This document shows, in pieces, positions 18,871-30,489 of a stretch of 64,000 nucleotides of DNA. The stretch lies in assembly GCF_030848805.1 (NCBI RefSeq), contig NC_092362.1, positions 7,936,001 through 8,000,000 of the forward strand, written 5' to 3'. Position numbers and translations under genes: made by a program. How positions within the stretch are numbered: the stretch's first letter is position 1; every line of letters begins with the position of its first letter. A model generated the notes under the pieces. The model ran no database searches and was not told where the DNA came from. It saw only the letters and a list, made by a program, of their open reading frames with translations. Source of the DNA: Temnothorax longispinosus. Taxonomy: Eukaryota > Arthropoda > Insecta > Hymenoptera > Formicidae.

Positions 18871-21800
18871 ATGCGATTGAATTCAAAGTGCCTATCCGGG
18901 GTGGAGAAAGCTGTTTTACTTTTATGTTTTTTGTGCATAGGAATTTGGTGATACCCCGAGGCCAAATCTAGCACGGTGAAATATTTCGCGTTACCTAACT
19001 GGTCTAGTATATCAGTTATGTTCGGCATGGGGAAAGATTCTCCCAAGGTGAGATCGTTTAGTTTTCGAAAGTCGATAACCACGCGAAATTGCACTTTTCC
19101 GGATGCGTCTGGTTTTTTAAGAACGACTATTATCGGCGCGTTCCAATTACTCGTGCTTGGGCTGATTATGCCATCCTCGAGCATCTTTTCTATTTGTTTT
19201 TTCACCTCGGCCTTATGCTTCTCGGGTAACCGATAAGGTCTCACATTCACGGGCGCGCTACCCGGCCGAGTATTTATCTCGTGCTCTATTGCGGTAGTCG
19301 CGCTTAAATGGTCGCCGTCTATGTAGAATACGTCAAAGTAATCATCACATATTTGTTCTACGGCTGCTTGCTCTTCTGCATTTAAATGGTCGAGCTGTAC
19401 TTGCTCGCGTACTTTCTTTTGTCGTTCGGCGACGGTCTCGCGCTCGTCGCTCGCGCGTAATGAGAGAACGTCCGCGGTGTCGGGCGGCGGCAAGTCTTCT
19501 AGGGTTACATACGGAGTGATTATCTCCACCGGCTTGTCCGTCACATTCAACACGCTAATCGGACACTTAAATTCGACGGGCTGCACTAGGCAATGCCCGA
19601 TAAAAACTCCTGGGGCGGGTTCGCCGCTTCTCACTATGCCGACACGATTATGATCAGTGACGGCTTCCACGATTGTTTCGCTGTGAGGCGGAAGTCTTAC
19701 CTTGCGGAAAGGTCGTAGCTTAAAAGAAGTCGAGCCGATTTTTAATCGTTTTTTCGAGTTTGAGATATCCGCTTTGTGCTTGGTGAGGAAATCGTTTCCT
19801 AAGATGTCTTGGTATTCGATTGGAAAGTCATCTTTCACCACATACATCGTATGGCAAATCTTTTTATCTCTGAGGTTCACAGTGGCGTTTATTTTCCCAA
19901 TCATATGAATTTGGTGTCCGGTTACGCCTACTAACGCTAACCGTTTTTCCTTTACCATTGTTTTTCCTTTTAAATTTCCTACTTTTATTAACGTGAGGGT
20001 TGCGCCTGAGTCTAGTAACAGGTCCATTTCCCCCTTCTCTGCCTCCTGCACGGGCAGTGTCACTAAGTCTAGCGGTCCTTCCTCATGCTTCTTACTTATC
20101 TGTGCAACTCGATAAGTCTCGGCGGCGCGCGCTTTGCTTCTCTTGGGCTTCTCATCCTCCTCGCTGCTGCTGCGGGAGGATGCCTCTTCGCTAGATTCCT
20201 GCGTCTTTGTCTTTCTGACAGTACTCACGGGCGTTTTCTTAACTGCTTCCGTTTTCGTTCGGCGCGGTCGCTCGGCTTTCGGTCGTCCGTTTAACGACCA
20301 GCACTCGTCGCGCTTGTGCCCTGCCTTCTTGCAATACGAGCACTCTATCGTGTTAATGCTAGACTTCTCGGCTTTCGGCAATGCATATCTGTTTGCGTGA
20401 CGGCTCGTACGGCAATCTCGCGCGTAATGACCGTTTTTTCCGCACTTGTGGCATTCTACCGTTTTCCCTGCGGTTCGCGCATTTATCGCGGGATATTTAT
20501 TCTTTGCCGTTGCCGGTGCGTTCCGCGGGGAGGGGCCTTTAACTCTCTCCTCCGCGCTGGCGCCTGTTATCGCTTCTTGCAGGCTCTGGTATCGCTGCGC
20601 TCTCACTAACAATTTTATGTCATCATGTAATCCAATTTGCAAATTATGCAGCGCTTGAATTTTGATATTATCTAGTATGGCCTTTTGCTGTTCTTGCGTA
20701 TGACCTTTGCCCTCTTCCATTGCTTCGTAAAGCTCGCGGGCTAATTTCTCGACGCGCCTACCGAAGTCTTGCGCGCTCTCGCCTGGCTTTCGCGTTAACG
20801 AATTAAATTCGAGCTGCAGATGCGTCATGCAGCGTTTCCCTAGATATTCTGACTCGAGCTCGCGCTTCAATTGGTCAAAATCGCGTATGTCGCGTGTATC
20901 GAAGTCCGTCATTGCCTTCCCTTTAAATTTCGTGCACAGAATAGCTTCGAGTAGCATCGACTCGTAGGTCGGCTGGATATTCTTCATTGCATACGTGCTC
21001 GCGTTTACGAATTCACGGACACGTTCGCGCGACTCGCCGTTAATCTCGGGTATCATTGCTCGTGCCTCTTTAAGGCTGAGGTACCCGTTAACTAGACCCG
21101 GTTGATTCCGGACGTCGCTATGCGTTCGTCCATATGTGACATCTAAAGGGCCCTGACTACGTACGCGGCGGTCTCGCGTGTCGGGATCAAGTGATAGCCG
21201 CTCCTGTCGACTATAAGATTCGCGCTTGGCGGATTCCATCCTGCCTACGCGGCCCTGTAACTCGCGAAAAGCGCGAAGAAGTTCGGCCGATCGGTCGAAT
21301 TCCGCAGCCTCGACGCGGTCCATGCGTTCTTGCATGTCGCGCATTAAATTTACTAAATCGGTTATCACTGCGTCCGGGGCTCTCAATTCTCGTTGCGTCG
21401 GCTCCGGGACTCGATTTTGCTCGTGTGTCGCCGGTCGCCTGACGAGTGGTCTATTTTGCGCCATTTCGGCGTCGCCTTGTTCGGTCACCCTGGCTGGGTC
21501 CGTATTTTCCTCGCGGTTCTCTCGGGTAGGAGTCGCGTTTCCTGTATGACTCATCCCGGCCTCCGCGGAATTCTCGTCGGGAACGAATATACTGCTGTCG
21601 TACGACGTGAGAGAAAATTCGCCTCGTTGTGACGCGCGGCTTGGCGCGTCGTCGGAGACGTCTGTGAGTGAGTCTGTCTGGTCGTTATCGCGATTTGCGT
21701 GTTCGCCTACTACACTCGCGTCTACCTCGTCGAACGGAAATTCGCGTTCTACAATGACGTTCGGAGATAGCACGGGCGCTTCTCCTTCGGCAAAACGTGA

Positions 21801-22028
21801 CTCTAAATTCAAGCGGACTTGGTCTAGTCCGTCGGCGGGCCGGTCTGACCCTTCGCTTTCGGCGGGCCGGTTTAACCCTTCGCTTTCGGCGGGCCGGTTT
21901 AACCCTTCGCCTGCGGATCGCGTCGCGCGCACGGGATTCTCGAGGTTACGCGCGGCGCGTTGCGCGGACTTGCTATGTATAAATGATGCTTGCGGGACGG
22001 GCGGCTGTCGGTTCGGGTCGTCCGACAT
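18871..22028 (-). CDS. gag-pol: Gypsy-2 Gag-Pol polyprotein, 3' part cut by MITE
   Basis: This single frame of about 1050 codons starts MSDDPNRQ. Residues 40-65 hold a short repeat (GLNRPAESE twice). A retrotransposon Gag domain spans about 325-490 (ARAMIPEINGESRERVREFV, LQLEFNSLTRKPGESAQDFG). Two CCHC knuckles follow: CHKCGKNGHYARDC (about 526) and CSYCKKAGHKRDEC (about 563). The aspartic protease is at about 670 (LLLDSGATLTLI, later DILGNDFL). RT begins at about 905: RPYRLPEKH, GIISPSTSNWNAPIIVV, FRVVIDFRKLN, YFTVLDLASGYHQIPM, KTAFSTPDRHFEFNRI. The catalytic YxDD box, RNase H and integrase are missing beyond the inserted MITE and the gap. Gag and Pol share one frame, unlike the other gypsy element. 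Confidence 0.88.
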
Positions 22029-22444
22029 TTACTTAACGCTCGCGGTTACATAAATTTTCGCACTTACAATATCGCCGCGAATCGCATGTTGCTGCTTGGC
22101 TGCTTCGCCTTGCTCCGCCTGATCGGTCCGTCGGGCCGCTTCGCTGCTTGGCTGCGTCCCTGCGTGATCGCTGCGTCCCTGCCGCGCTGCTACGCTGCTT
22201 CGCTGTGTCTCTGCGTCGCTCGGAGTCGGTGATTCCGTGCGGTAGGTCGTGGCCGTCTCAGGTGTCACTTCTGCACTCGCGGCTGCTACCGTCTTTTCGC
22301 TCGGGTCTCGGCTGGCTTTTCCTCTCCGGGATATGTTGCCACCGATTGTTAATCGAACTCGTTCTTGTTTCAGATGCGTGGTTCTTCGGCAGTCCGGTCC
22401 TTCCTGGCGAATCGATGGAGCAGATCCCACCGCTGCCACCAATT
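22029..22444 (-). other. Gypsy-2 leader with primer-binding site
   Basis: Directly inside the LTR, on the minus strand, TGGTGGCAGCGGTGGGATC (22441 down to 22423) is a plausible PBS. The remaining leader is open in several frames but lacks a domain. Confidence 0.6.
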
Positions 22445-22859
22445 TGTTAGCCGTTTTGTCGGCTAAAAGGGATCGGGCTCCGTTCGCGATATGAAGGATG
22501 AAGGAAGGCGTTATATTGAACCACTTTAATAAATTGAGTTGCCTTACACGAGTGTCCTTATTACAAGTTCCACTTCGCGTTTCGTTTATAGATAACTCGC
22601 AGGTGACTCGACGCGACAGCTTGATAGTTTCAGACCGACTGCCTGATTGTTCGATTCGGCGGTCTTACATCGGTTTCCGGTTGCTACCTCGGGATCGCCC
22701 GCGGTAGCATTAACCTCTATGGTCAGCGCTCGGCGCTGACCTTCGCGTCAGCGATATTGGTCCTCGTGGATGGACCTTGCTCTCTACGTTTCGTCGCTGG
22801 GGTCGAGTTTCTTTAACGCTTGGCAACTCGGTTGCCAAGGGCGTTGTGCGCTCACAACA
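22445..22859 (-). repeat. Gypsy-2 5' LTR (about 415 bp)
   Basis: On the minus strand it opens TGTTGTGAGCGCACAACG at 22859 and closes CGGCTAACA at 22445, a TG...CA pair directly followed by the PBS. No second LTR is in the window, so the limits come from the inverted ends and PBS position only. Confidence 0.65.
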
Positions 22860-23031
22860 GTCGGTATTCAGATCTTATATTTAAGATTGTCTTAAAATCT
22901 TAATTTTTATCTTTAGATGCTTTATTGGTTTATTGGTTTTATTGGTTACGGAACTTAAGTTAATAAAACTTTTTAAAATCCTGCCAATTACGTCAAAACC
23001 GAAAGTGTTATCGAGCGGCAGTGTTGTTTTA
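22860..23031. other. AT-rich spacer
   Basis: No gene seen. There are short TTTATTGG repeats near 22920-22945. Confidence 0.4.
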
Positions 23032-23258
23032 GTGAATTCGGTTAGACGCACCAGTGCACATTCAGTGCACATTATAGCCATCATATACAAATCAACATAA
23101 ACTGTATGTTTAATATAAACGTTTTAATGTAATAAATATGTATTGGGCATTTTATCAGTCAAAATATTTGCATTTTACTTTCAATATTAGTGATTAAATC
23201 AGTGTACAACGGCTTCAATGTGCACTGAATGCGCACTGGTGCGTCCAACCGAATTCGC
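23032..23258. mobile_element. 227-bp TA-flanked MITE
   Basis: Inverted ends of about 42 bp start GTGAATTCGGTTAGACGC on the left and, inverted, GCGAATTCGGTTGGACGC on the right. A TA dinucleotide lies at each border (23030-23031, 23259-23260). This is typical of Tc1/mariner-type MITEs. The centre is AT-rich and non-coding. Confidence 0.75.
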
Positions 23259-23260
23259 TA

Positions 23261-23522
23261 TTAGACATTAAGTGCTACTCTTTAAATTGTTGCATTATTT
23301 TTCCCGTGCCTGTAGTTTTATTAGGACACGTCTCGTGCTATTACTTGTTTGTCGGAGCTCAGTATTTCTAAAGCTAAGTATCAAAAGCAGAAAATTATGC
23401 TGTTTTGCCATTTTAAGAAGAAAATAGGGATTACTTCTTTAAAAGTATGCTACGGACCACTGCTCGTTAGAACTAAGATACACTTGCAAATGATATGAGT
23501 AACGATCTGCGAGGAGTGTGGA
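23261..23522. other. Region 5' of the NOF-like gene
   Basis: Possible 5' part of the MULE. No terminal repeat could be identified with confidence. Confidence 0.3.
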
Positions 23523-24375
23523 ATGCTCATTCCATCTACACAGCGCGAGGATAGACGACAGATTCTCAGCACTGCCAGAGCGGATCTTGGAATAGTCGTA
23601 AAAGAATCCACACCATTGCAAAATTATAATTTAACCAACTGGGATAATTCTGATGGCGATTCTACTTTTCTAAACAATGAATCTGTATCGTCTCAATATG
23701 AAGGACAAAATGCATACGAAACATTCGATTTGATCATCACAAAAGAAGAATGGGATCTAATAAACCCAAGCGACACGGTTATTTACGGGAACCGTGAGCG
23801 AAAAATACTTAAACCCAGAGTTTGGACAAACATTATCGCTCTCGCATTCTGGAGGCAGTTTAGAATGCCTTGTGCATTTTTATTCAAACAAGCGAACGTT
23901 GATCCGTCGCCCGACGACCTCCGGTATAATATTAAAATTATTGGAAGGTCCAAAGACCGTGAGTGCTTGATTATTTTCAAGGGCAAAGCTATCGTAAATG
24001 TCAACAATGAGGGATTCATCATGACAGTGCACACGCGAGACATACGATACATGAAACACGCCGAAGTAAAGCGTCCCTTGAACGGAGAACGCAGAAAGGA
24101 GGAAAAAAAGAAAATTGTAGCAGAAGGTCCCTCTGAATGGCGAAAAAGGCAAGCACGCGAAAACATTAAGCCCGAGATATAGAATCGCCTCATCTCCCCC
24201 GCGGAGATGTTGTGCGTCAAGCAAAAAAGGAAGCCATCGATGAAGACCTGGGCGTGAAACCAATAGATGGACGCAATCTAATTCGAACAATAGAAGAATT
24301 TAATTCGGATCCTACGTATCGCGGTGCGATAAATGCCATCGGTTCTATATCTTTTTACACATTTTACGGATTTCC
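23523..24375 (+). pseudogene. NOF-like transposase, N-terminal part
   Basis: The first frame (to 24182) reads FDLIITKEEWDLINPSDTVI, then RVWTNIIALAFWRQFRMPCAF, YNIKIIGRSKDRECLIIFKG and SEWRKRQARENI. This looks like the N-terminal DNA-binding/recognition part of NOF-like MULE proteins. A frameshift near 24182 leads to GDVVRQAKKEAIDEDLGVKP and YRGAINAIGSISFYTFYGFPV, ending in a stop at about 24380. Confidence 0.65.
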
Positions 24376-24379
24376 AGTT

Positions 24380-24926
24380 TAACTTTACGCGTATAAGGAG
24401 TATTGCCGAGCAAACAAAGACTCTGCTGTGATCACCATCGATTCGACTGGCATTCTTATTTATAAATTACAACGTTACGATGGAGAATCTGTACACATAT
24501 TTTTATTTGCTATTATCGTAAACTTCGAGGGCATTACAGCCGCCGTTAATCAGATGATATCTGAAAGAAACGAGACGGAGTTAATCGAATTTTGGCTGAA
24601 ACAGTGGTTACGCAGCACGGCACCGAAGCCAAAGGAAGCTGTATGTGATTATTCAATAATCAGCCTTCAATAATCGAACGGTAATACCATACATAAACGA
24701 ATGCTTTGCTGCAGCAACAAAAAGCAACGAAAAGCAAGAAAAACCTTCGACATATATCAGGGTCGATGTAGCACATCTAATGCACTTGCCGATGGAAATG
24801 CTTTTATAAAGTCATCCAAACTGCGATCAAACAATTTTACATTCGGTGCGTGGCTTTAATGGTGGACTGTCAAACACAGTTGTTGAATTTGAAAAAATTT
24901 TTATTCTGACCTGCGTCGCGACGCTT
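24380..24926 (+). pseudogene. NOF-like transposase, MULE catalytic core
   Basis: The frame contains VITIDSTGILIYKLQ with the first catalytic aspartate and EAVCDYSIISLQ with the second, separated by about 70 residues including IFLFAIIVNFEGITAAVNQM and IEFWLKQWL. That spacing and context are those of Mutator-like RNase H-fold transposases. A frameshift follows; YIRVDVAHLM (about 24755) is a later family block. Coding similarity fades at about 24920, where 28S rRNA starts. Confidence 0.68.
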
Positions 24927-24984
<58 letters not shown>

Positions 24985-25041
24985 ACTGTCCCTATCTACT
25001 ATCTAGCGAAACCACTGCCAAGGGAACGGGCTTGGAAAAAT

Positions 25042-25080
<39 letters not shown>

Positions 25081-25334
25081 TGGCACTGTAAGGAGACATG
25101 AGAGGTGTAGCATAAGTGGAAGATGGCAACATCGCCGGTGAAATACCACTACTTTCATCGTTTCCTTACTTACTCGGTTAGGCGGAGCGCGTACCCCGAG
25201 GGCTTCGTGCCCCGGCGGTCACGGTGTTCTAGAGCCAAGCGTGTCAGAGTGGCGTGAGGCCTCGCGGCCGATCGCCGTTAATACTCCCGCGTGATCCGAT
25301 TCGAGGACACTGCCAGGCGGGGAGTTTGACTGGG
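24927..25334 (+). rRNA. 28S rRNA gene fragment, starts at R2 site
   Basis: From TAGCCAAATGCCTCGTCATC the sequence is uninterrupted large-subunit rRNA: GACGCGCATGAATGGATTAA, CCCTATCTACTATCTAGCG, GAAGACCCTGTTGAGCTTGA and AGTGGCGTGAGG-like expansion sequence, ending CAGGCGGGGAGTTTGACTGG. The usual preceding bases (CTTAAGG) are replaced by unrelated sequence (GCGACGCT). The fragment therefore begins precisely where the R2 retrotransposon cleaves 28S DNA. No R1 insertion is present. It is about 408 nt, not a functional rRNA gene. Confidence 0.93.
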
Positions 25335-25480
25335 AAAGGAACAGTTTTCGTGGGAATGATACCCCGGCGCCACGCCGTAGTCACGCTGACAGGATCGGCC
25401 GTATCGCGGATCAATGGACAATTCTCCAGGGCAACATTTTTCTGCGTGCACGAGAGACGAGAGACGAGAGACGCGTCGTA
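25335..25480. other. Unassigned sequence after the 28S fragment
   Basis: It begins where 28S similarity stops and ends in a short GAGACGA-type triplicated repeat (25448-25472) before NOF coding resumes. It was probably inserted together with the 28S fragment. Confidence 0.4.
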
Positions 25481-26011
25481 GGACTGCAAACACAAGATGA
25501 TGCTTCTCTGTGCAATCGACTCAACAAACTAGAAAAATTTTGGAGAGTTATATCGCTAACGGAGGCATCACAGAGAAAGTAGAAACAATTATGGCAGATA
25601 TCAAGAACATAGAAAATCGAGATTGCGATAACGATATATTCGAGCCGAAAAACATTGATAGAAAGTCTTCGAAAGTCATCCCAGAATGGGATAAGTCATT
25701 GAACGCCGGTACTCCAATTGAACGGTGGCTTCGGCAATGTCTAGCAATGGCCAGACACGCGAAGGCAAAAATCTTAACGCGTTTTATCTTCCTGATTTTA
25801 TTCAAAATCTATCTTTGCTATCTAAAAAATTCCCGTTATGGACTAGTGCTGTGCTTCCGTATTATGCTCCGCACGCGTCTTCGAGTTATGTGGAACGATA
25901 TTTTAATGATATCAAAACAAGAGTTCTGACGAAGCCTAAACCACCGATGCGTGTTGATTACTTTATAAGACAACATGTGCTCGACATAGTCGGAGCAACG
26001 TCAATATTTAG
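25480..26011 (+). pseudogene. NOF-like transposase, middle part
   Basis: GLQTQDDASLCNRLNKLEKF (in a frame near 25490-25545) precedes the stretch RKILESYIANGGITEKVETI and ERWLRQC. After a frameshift near 25740 comes NAFYLPDFIQNLSLLSKKFP, LWTSAVLPYYAPHASSSYVE, RYFNDIKTRVL and PMRVDYFIRQHVLDIVGATS, typical of NOF-like MULEs. It is interrupted at ATA TTT AG (26003-26011), the target duplication of the FB element. Confidence 0.7.
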
Positions 26012-26328
26012 GTGTCTGTGAAGTTGGCATATCATTTTCCAGCAGATCAAAAATAAAAGGCAGTTCTTGTCGCATGCAGTCGAGTTCTATAGTTCCTGAT
26101 ACTTTTTAGTAATAGTTCTGGTGATTTTACCCAAAAAACAGTCGATCGAAAAAATGATCTGCTAACTTCCCGTAGCAGATCATTTTCTAGCAAATCAAAA
26201 ATAAAAAAGAGTTCTTGTCGCATGCAGTCGAGTTCTATAGTCCCTGATACTTTTTAATAATAGTTCTGTTGATTTTGCCAAAAAAAGTCCATTGAAAAAA
26301 TTATCTGCTAATTTTCCAAAATCTCGGA

Positions 26329-27340
26329 GTTCCGGTTTATTTAAAATATTTTTCGAATAGTTTTGAGCATGCTAAAGCATTTTCTAAAAAGTTCTCGACA
26401 TTAGCAATGTTGTACGATTGTTTAAAAAATTAATACCGCCCAAAAACCGAGTACTTAGAGAGAATAGGGTGATATGCTGTACGAAATGTCGCAGTTCCGG
26501 TTTATCTAAAATATTTCTCGAATAGTTCTGAACATACTTAAGCATTTTCCAAAGAGTTCCCGACCCTGGCAATGTCGTATGATTGTTTAAAAAATCAATA
26601 CCGCTCGAAAACCGAGTATTTAGAGAGAATAGGGTGATATGCTGTACGAAATGTCGCAGTTCCGGTTTATCTAAAATATTTCTCGAATAGTTCTAAACAT
26701 ACTAAAGCATTTTCCAAAGAGTTCCCGACCCTGGCAATGTCGTATGCTTGTTTAAAAAATTAATACCGCTCGAAAACCGAGTATTTAGAGAGAATAGAGT
26801 GATATGCTGTACGAAATGTCGCAGTTCCGGCTTATCTAAAATATTTCTCGAATAATTCTGAACATACTAAAGCATTTTCCAAAGAGTTCCCGACCCTGGC
26901 AATGTCGTATGATTGTTTAAAAAATCAATACCGCTCGAAAACCGAGTATTTAGAGAGAATAGGGTGATATGCTGTACGAAATGTCGCAGTTCCGGTTTAT
27001 CTAAAATATTTCTCGAATAGTTCTGAACATACTAAAGCATTTTCCAAAGAGTTCCCGACCCTGGCAATGTCGTATGATTGTTTAAAAAATTAATACCGCT
27101 TGAAAACCGAGTATTTAGAGAGAATAGGGTGATATGCTGTACGAAATGTCGCAGTTCCGGTTTATCTAAAATATTTCCCGAATAGTTCTGAACATACTAA
27201 AGCATTTTCTAAAGAGTTCCCGACATTAGCAATGTTGTACAATTGTTTAAAAAATTAATACCGCCCAAAAACCGAGTACTTAGAGAGAATAATGTGATAT
27301 GCTGTACAAAATGTCGCAGTTCCGGTTTATCTAAAATTGT
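26329..27340 (+). repeat. FB left arm, 165-bp tandem repeats
   Basis: GCAGTTCCGG recurs at 26491, 26656, 26821, 26986, 27151 and 27316, an exact 165-bp period, with a diverged unit at 26329. Confidence 0.9.
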
Positions 27341-28960
27341 TTTCAAGCGGTATTAATTTTTTAAACAATCATACGACATTGCCAGGGTCGGGAACTTTTT
27401 AGAAAATGCTTTAGTATGTTCAGAACTATTCGAGAAATATTTTAGATAAACCGGAACTGCGACATTTCGTACAGCATATCACCCTATTCTCTCTAAGTAC
27501 TCGGTTTTCGAACGGTATTAATTTTTTAAACAATCATACGACATTGCCAGGGTCGGGAACTCTTTAGAAAATGCTTCAGTATGTTTAAAATTATTCGAGA
27601 AATATTTTAGATATACCGGAACTGTGACATTTCGTACAGCATATCACCCTATTCTCTCTTAAATACTCGGTTTTCGAGCGGTATTAATTTTTTAAACAAT
27701 CATACGACATTGCCAGGGTCGGAAACTCTTTGGAAAATGCTTTAGTATGTTCAGAACTATTCGAGAAATATTTTAGATAAACCGGAACTGCGACATTTTG
27801 TACAGCATATCACCCTATTCTCTCTAAATACTCGGTTTTCGAACGGTATTACATTTTTTAAACAATCATACAACATTGCTAATGTCGAGAACTCTTTATA
27901 AAATGCTTTAGTATGTTCAGAACTATTCGAAAAATATTTTAGATAAACCGGAACTGCGACATTTCGTACAGCATATCACCCTATTCTCTCTAAATACTCG
28001 GTGTTCGAGCGGTATTAATTTTTTAAACAATCATACAACATTGCCAGGATCGGCAACTTTACAAAATGCTTTAGTATGTTCAGAACTATTCGAGAAATAT
28101 TTTAGATAAACCGGAACTGCGACATTTCGTACAGCATATCACCTTATTCTCCCTAAATACTCGGTTTTCGAGCGGTATTAATTTTTTAAACAATCATACG
28201 ACATTGCCAGGATCGGGAACTCTTTGGAAAATGCATTAGTATCTTTAGAACTATTTGAGAAATATTTTAGATAAACCGGAACTGCGACATTTCGTACAGC
28301 ATATCACACTATTCTCTCTAAGTACTCGGTTTTTGGGTGGTATTAATTTTTTAAACAATCGTACAACATTGCTAATGTCGAGAACTCTTTAGAAAATGCT
28401 TCAGTATGCTCATAATTATTCGAAAAATATTTTAGATAAACCGGAATTGCGACATTTCGTACAGCATATCACCCTATTCTCTCTTGAATACTCGGTTTTC
28501 GAGCGGTATTAATTTTTTAAACAATCATACAGCATTGCCAGAGTCGGCAACTTTTTAGAAAATGCTTTAGTATGTTCAGAACTATTCGAGAAACATTTTA
28601 GATAAGCCGGAACTGCGACATTTCGTACAGCATATCACCCTATTCTCCCTAAATACCCGGTTTTCGAGCGGTATTAATTTTTTAAACAATCATACGACAT
28701 TGCCAGGATCGGGAACTCTTTGTAAACTGTTTTAGTATGTTCAGAACTATTCGAGAAATATTTTAGATAAACCGGAACTGCGACATTTCGTACAGCATAT
28801 CACCCTATTCTCTCTAAATACTCGGTTTTCGAGCGGTATTAATTTTTTAAACAATCGTACAACATTGCTAATGTCGGGAACTCTTTAGAAAATGCTTCAG
28901 TATGCTCAGAACTATTCGAAAAATATTTTAAATAAACCGGAACTCCGAGATTTCGGAAAA
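27341..28960 (-). repeat. FB right arm, 165-bp tandem repeats (inverted)
   Basis: About ten inverse units (CCGGAACTGCGACATTT at about 27451, 27616, 27781, 27947, 28114, 28277 and onwards). The arm is longer than the left one, so unit number has changed independently. Confidence 0.88.
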
Positions 28961-29260
28961 TTTGCAGATAATTTTTTCAATGGACTTTTTTTGGCAAAAT
29001 CAACAGAACTATCATTAAAAAGTATCAGGAACTATAGAACTCGACTGCATGCGACAAGAACTCTTTTTTATTTTTGATTTGCTAGAAAATGATCTGCTAC
29101 GGGAAGTTAGCAGATCATTTTTTCGATCAACTGTTTTTTTGGTAAAATCACCAGAACTATTACTAAAAAGTATCAGGAACTATAGAACTCGACTGCATGC
29201 GACAAGAACTGCCTTTTATTTTTGATCTGCTGGAAAATGATATGCCAACTTCACAGACAC

Positions 29261-30193
29261 AATATTTAGCTCCGAGATACTAAATTACAATATGAGATTG
29301 ACGAACAAAGATTAAACAAACGATGTAAATAACAATAAGGCCGGTAATGTTTCAGCCGCTGCCAAAATCCAAGAGACAGAGAAAGCGTCTTACGATTTAA
29401 TGACTCCGTCGTCAAATAACACAGAAGACGTAAATAAAATACAAACGTGCTTGACAGAAAATGTTTTGTCTTTTGTCGAAGACTTATGGACAGACATGGA
29501 ACCCAATATTTTCGAGGATTCAGACTTAAAGTCAGTGGAAGACTGGAAGAACAAAGCTCAAAAGCAATGTAATATCGATGGTGACTACTGCAGTAGCGAT
29601 GAATCAATTGATAGCGAACACAACGTTATAATCGAGAATGACACAGCACGGTTACTTCACTCAGAACAGTCAAATACTGTAAAGACAGAACATTCATACT
29701 ATAAAATTGAGGAAACAGATGATTCTCAAAGTTTCCGAAATACCCGTTTTGCATGAAAAACCCAATTGCAACAACAAAAAGCGTAATTTTAAAACAAGAT
29801 TCGCTAACGGTTAAAACCAGCAAATATTTCAAGCCTTATCCAGATATTCGACAGATAAACCAACTCATCAGTAAAAAAAAGAAATCATTTTTACTACCAA
29901 ATGGCCTCAAATGTACACGGCCGTGGAAAATTGATGGCAAGCAGTATTTTGTAATAAACACGTGTGGTTTCGATTCACTAGTCCAAATTCTTATGACGAG
30001 TGCTATTGATGATGTCCATTACGCATCGATTCTTGAACAGTTGGAGAACAGCACGTTGAAATTCGTTTCCAAATTGATCAACGAAGGAGTGTCAATGAAA
30101 TTATTACGAAACAGAGCAGAAATCCTTAAAAGCCTGGTTTCCTGCGGAAATTCAATTAAAAACAGAACGTCGTGTATTATCATATTCTGTTGA
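29261..30193 (+). pseudogene. NOF-like transposase, C-terminal part
   Basis: Removing the FB element and one TSD copy restores the phase from GATSIF into SSEILNYNMRL. Acidic linker frames follow (29400-29756, SFVEDLWTDMEPNIFEDSD). Then comes 29753-30193 with KKKKSFLLPNGLKCTRPW, IDGKQYFVINTCGFDSLVQI and LRNRAEILKSLV. The NTC.FDSL block is a conserved C-terminal module of insect NOF-like proteins. Stops separate the pieces. Confidence 0.65.
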
Positions 30194-30489
30194 CACATAG
30201 AGCAGTATTGAAAAAGTTGTAAACAACGCAATGGCGTCAGTTCCCAGTATTCATAAAACGGAGCAATGTACGCACTGTGACAGTCGCTCGTACTCATATT
30301 GTGCATATCACCAAATCATAAAATAATTTCAAAACAAAGTTTTGGTGTCTTGGAGCGAGCGTTAGATTTCCGGTTATCTACAAAATAAAATGCAACTGTA
30401 CTGGTCTGTACACATTGTACAACGAATTAAGCTTCCATCTTTTTATTAAATTGGACATTCGCGCCCAAGGGGTTATTCACTCGTTTTTT

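Larger units (their letters stand above)
26012..29260. mobile_element. Foldback (FB) element, 9-bp TSD
   Basis: The ends are GTGTCTGTGAAGTTGGCATA (26012) and its inverse (to 29260), flanked by identical AATATTTAG (26003-26011, 29261-29269). The left arm (to about 27340) has two subterminal units of about 150 bp and then six to seven 165-bp repeats. The right arm has the same in inverse orientation with about ten repeats. There is essentially no loop and no coding sequence. Long internally repetitive inverted repeats with 9-bp duplications are the definition of FB-type elements mobilised by NOF/MULE transposase. Confidence 0.9.
23523..30193 (+). mobile_element. NOF-type MULE (FB-NOF-like), interrupted twice
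   Basis: Coding blocks of one transposase family lie in order at 23523-24370, 24380-24926, 25480-26011 and 29261-30193, all on the plus strand. They are separated by a 28S rRNA insertion (24927 to about 25480) and a Foldback element (26012-29260). The family is recognised from the ITIDSTG...CDYS catalytic motifs and the PHASSSYVERYFNDIK and NTCGFDSL blocks that occur in insect NOF-like MULEs. Ends and TIRs were not determined. Confidence 0.7.

Noticed and set aside
24927..25334. Functional 28S rRNA gene or rDNA array
   Set aside because: Only about 408 nt are present and both flanks are transposon-related; no 18S, 5.8S or spacer sequence.
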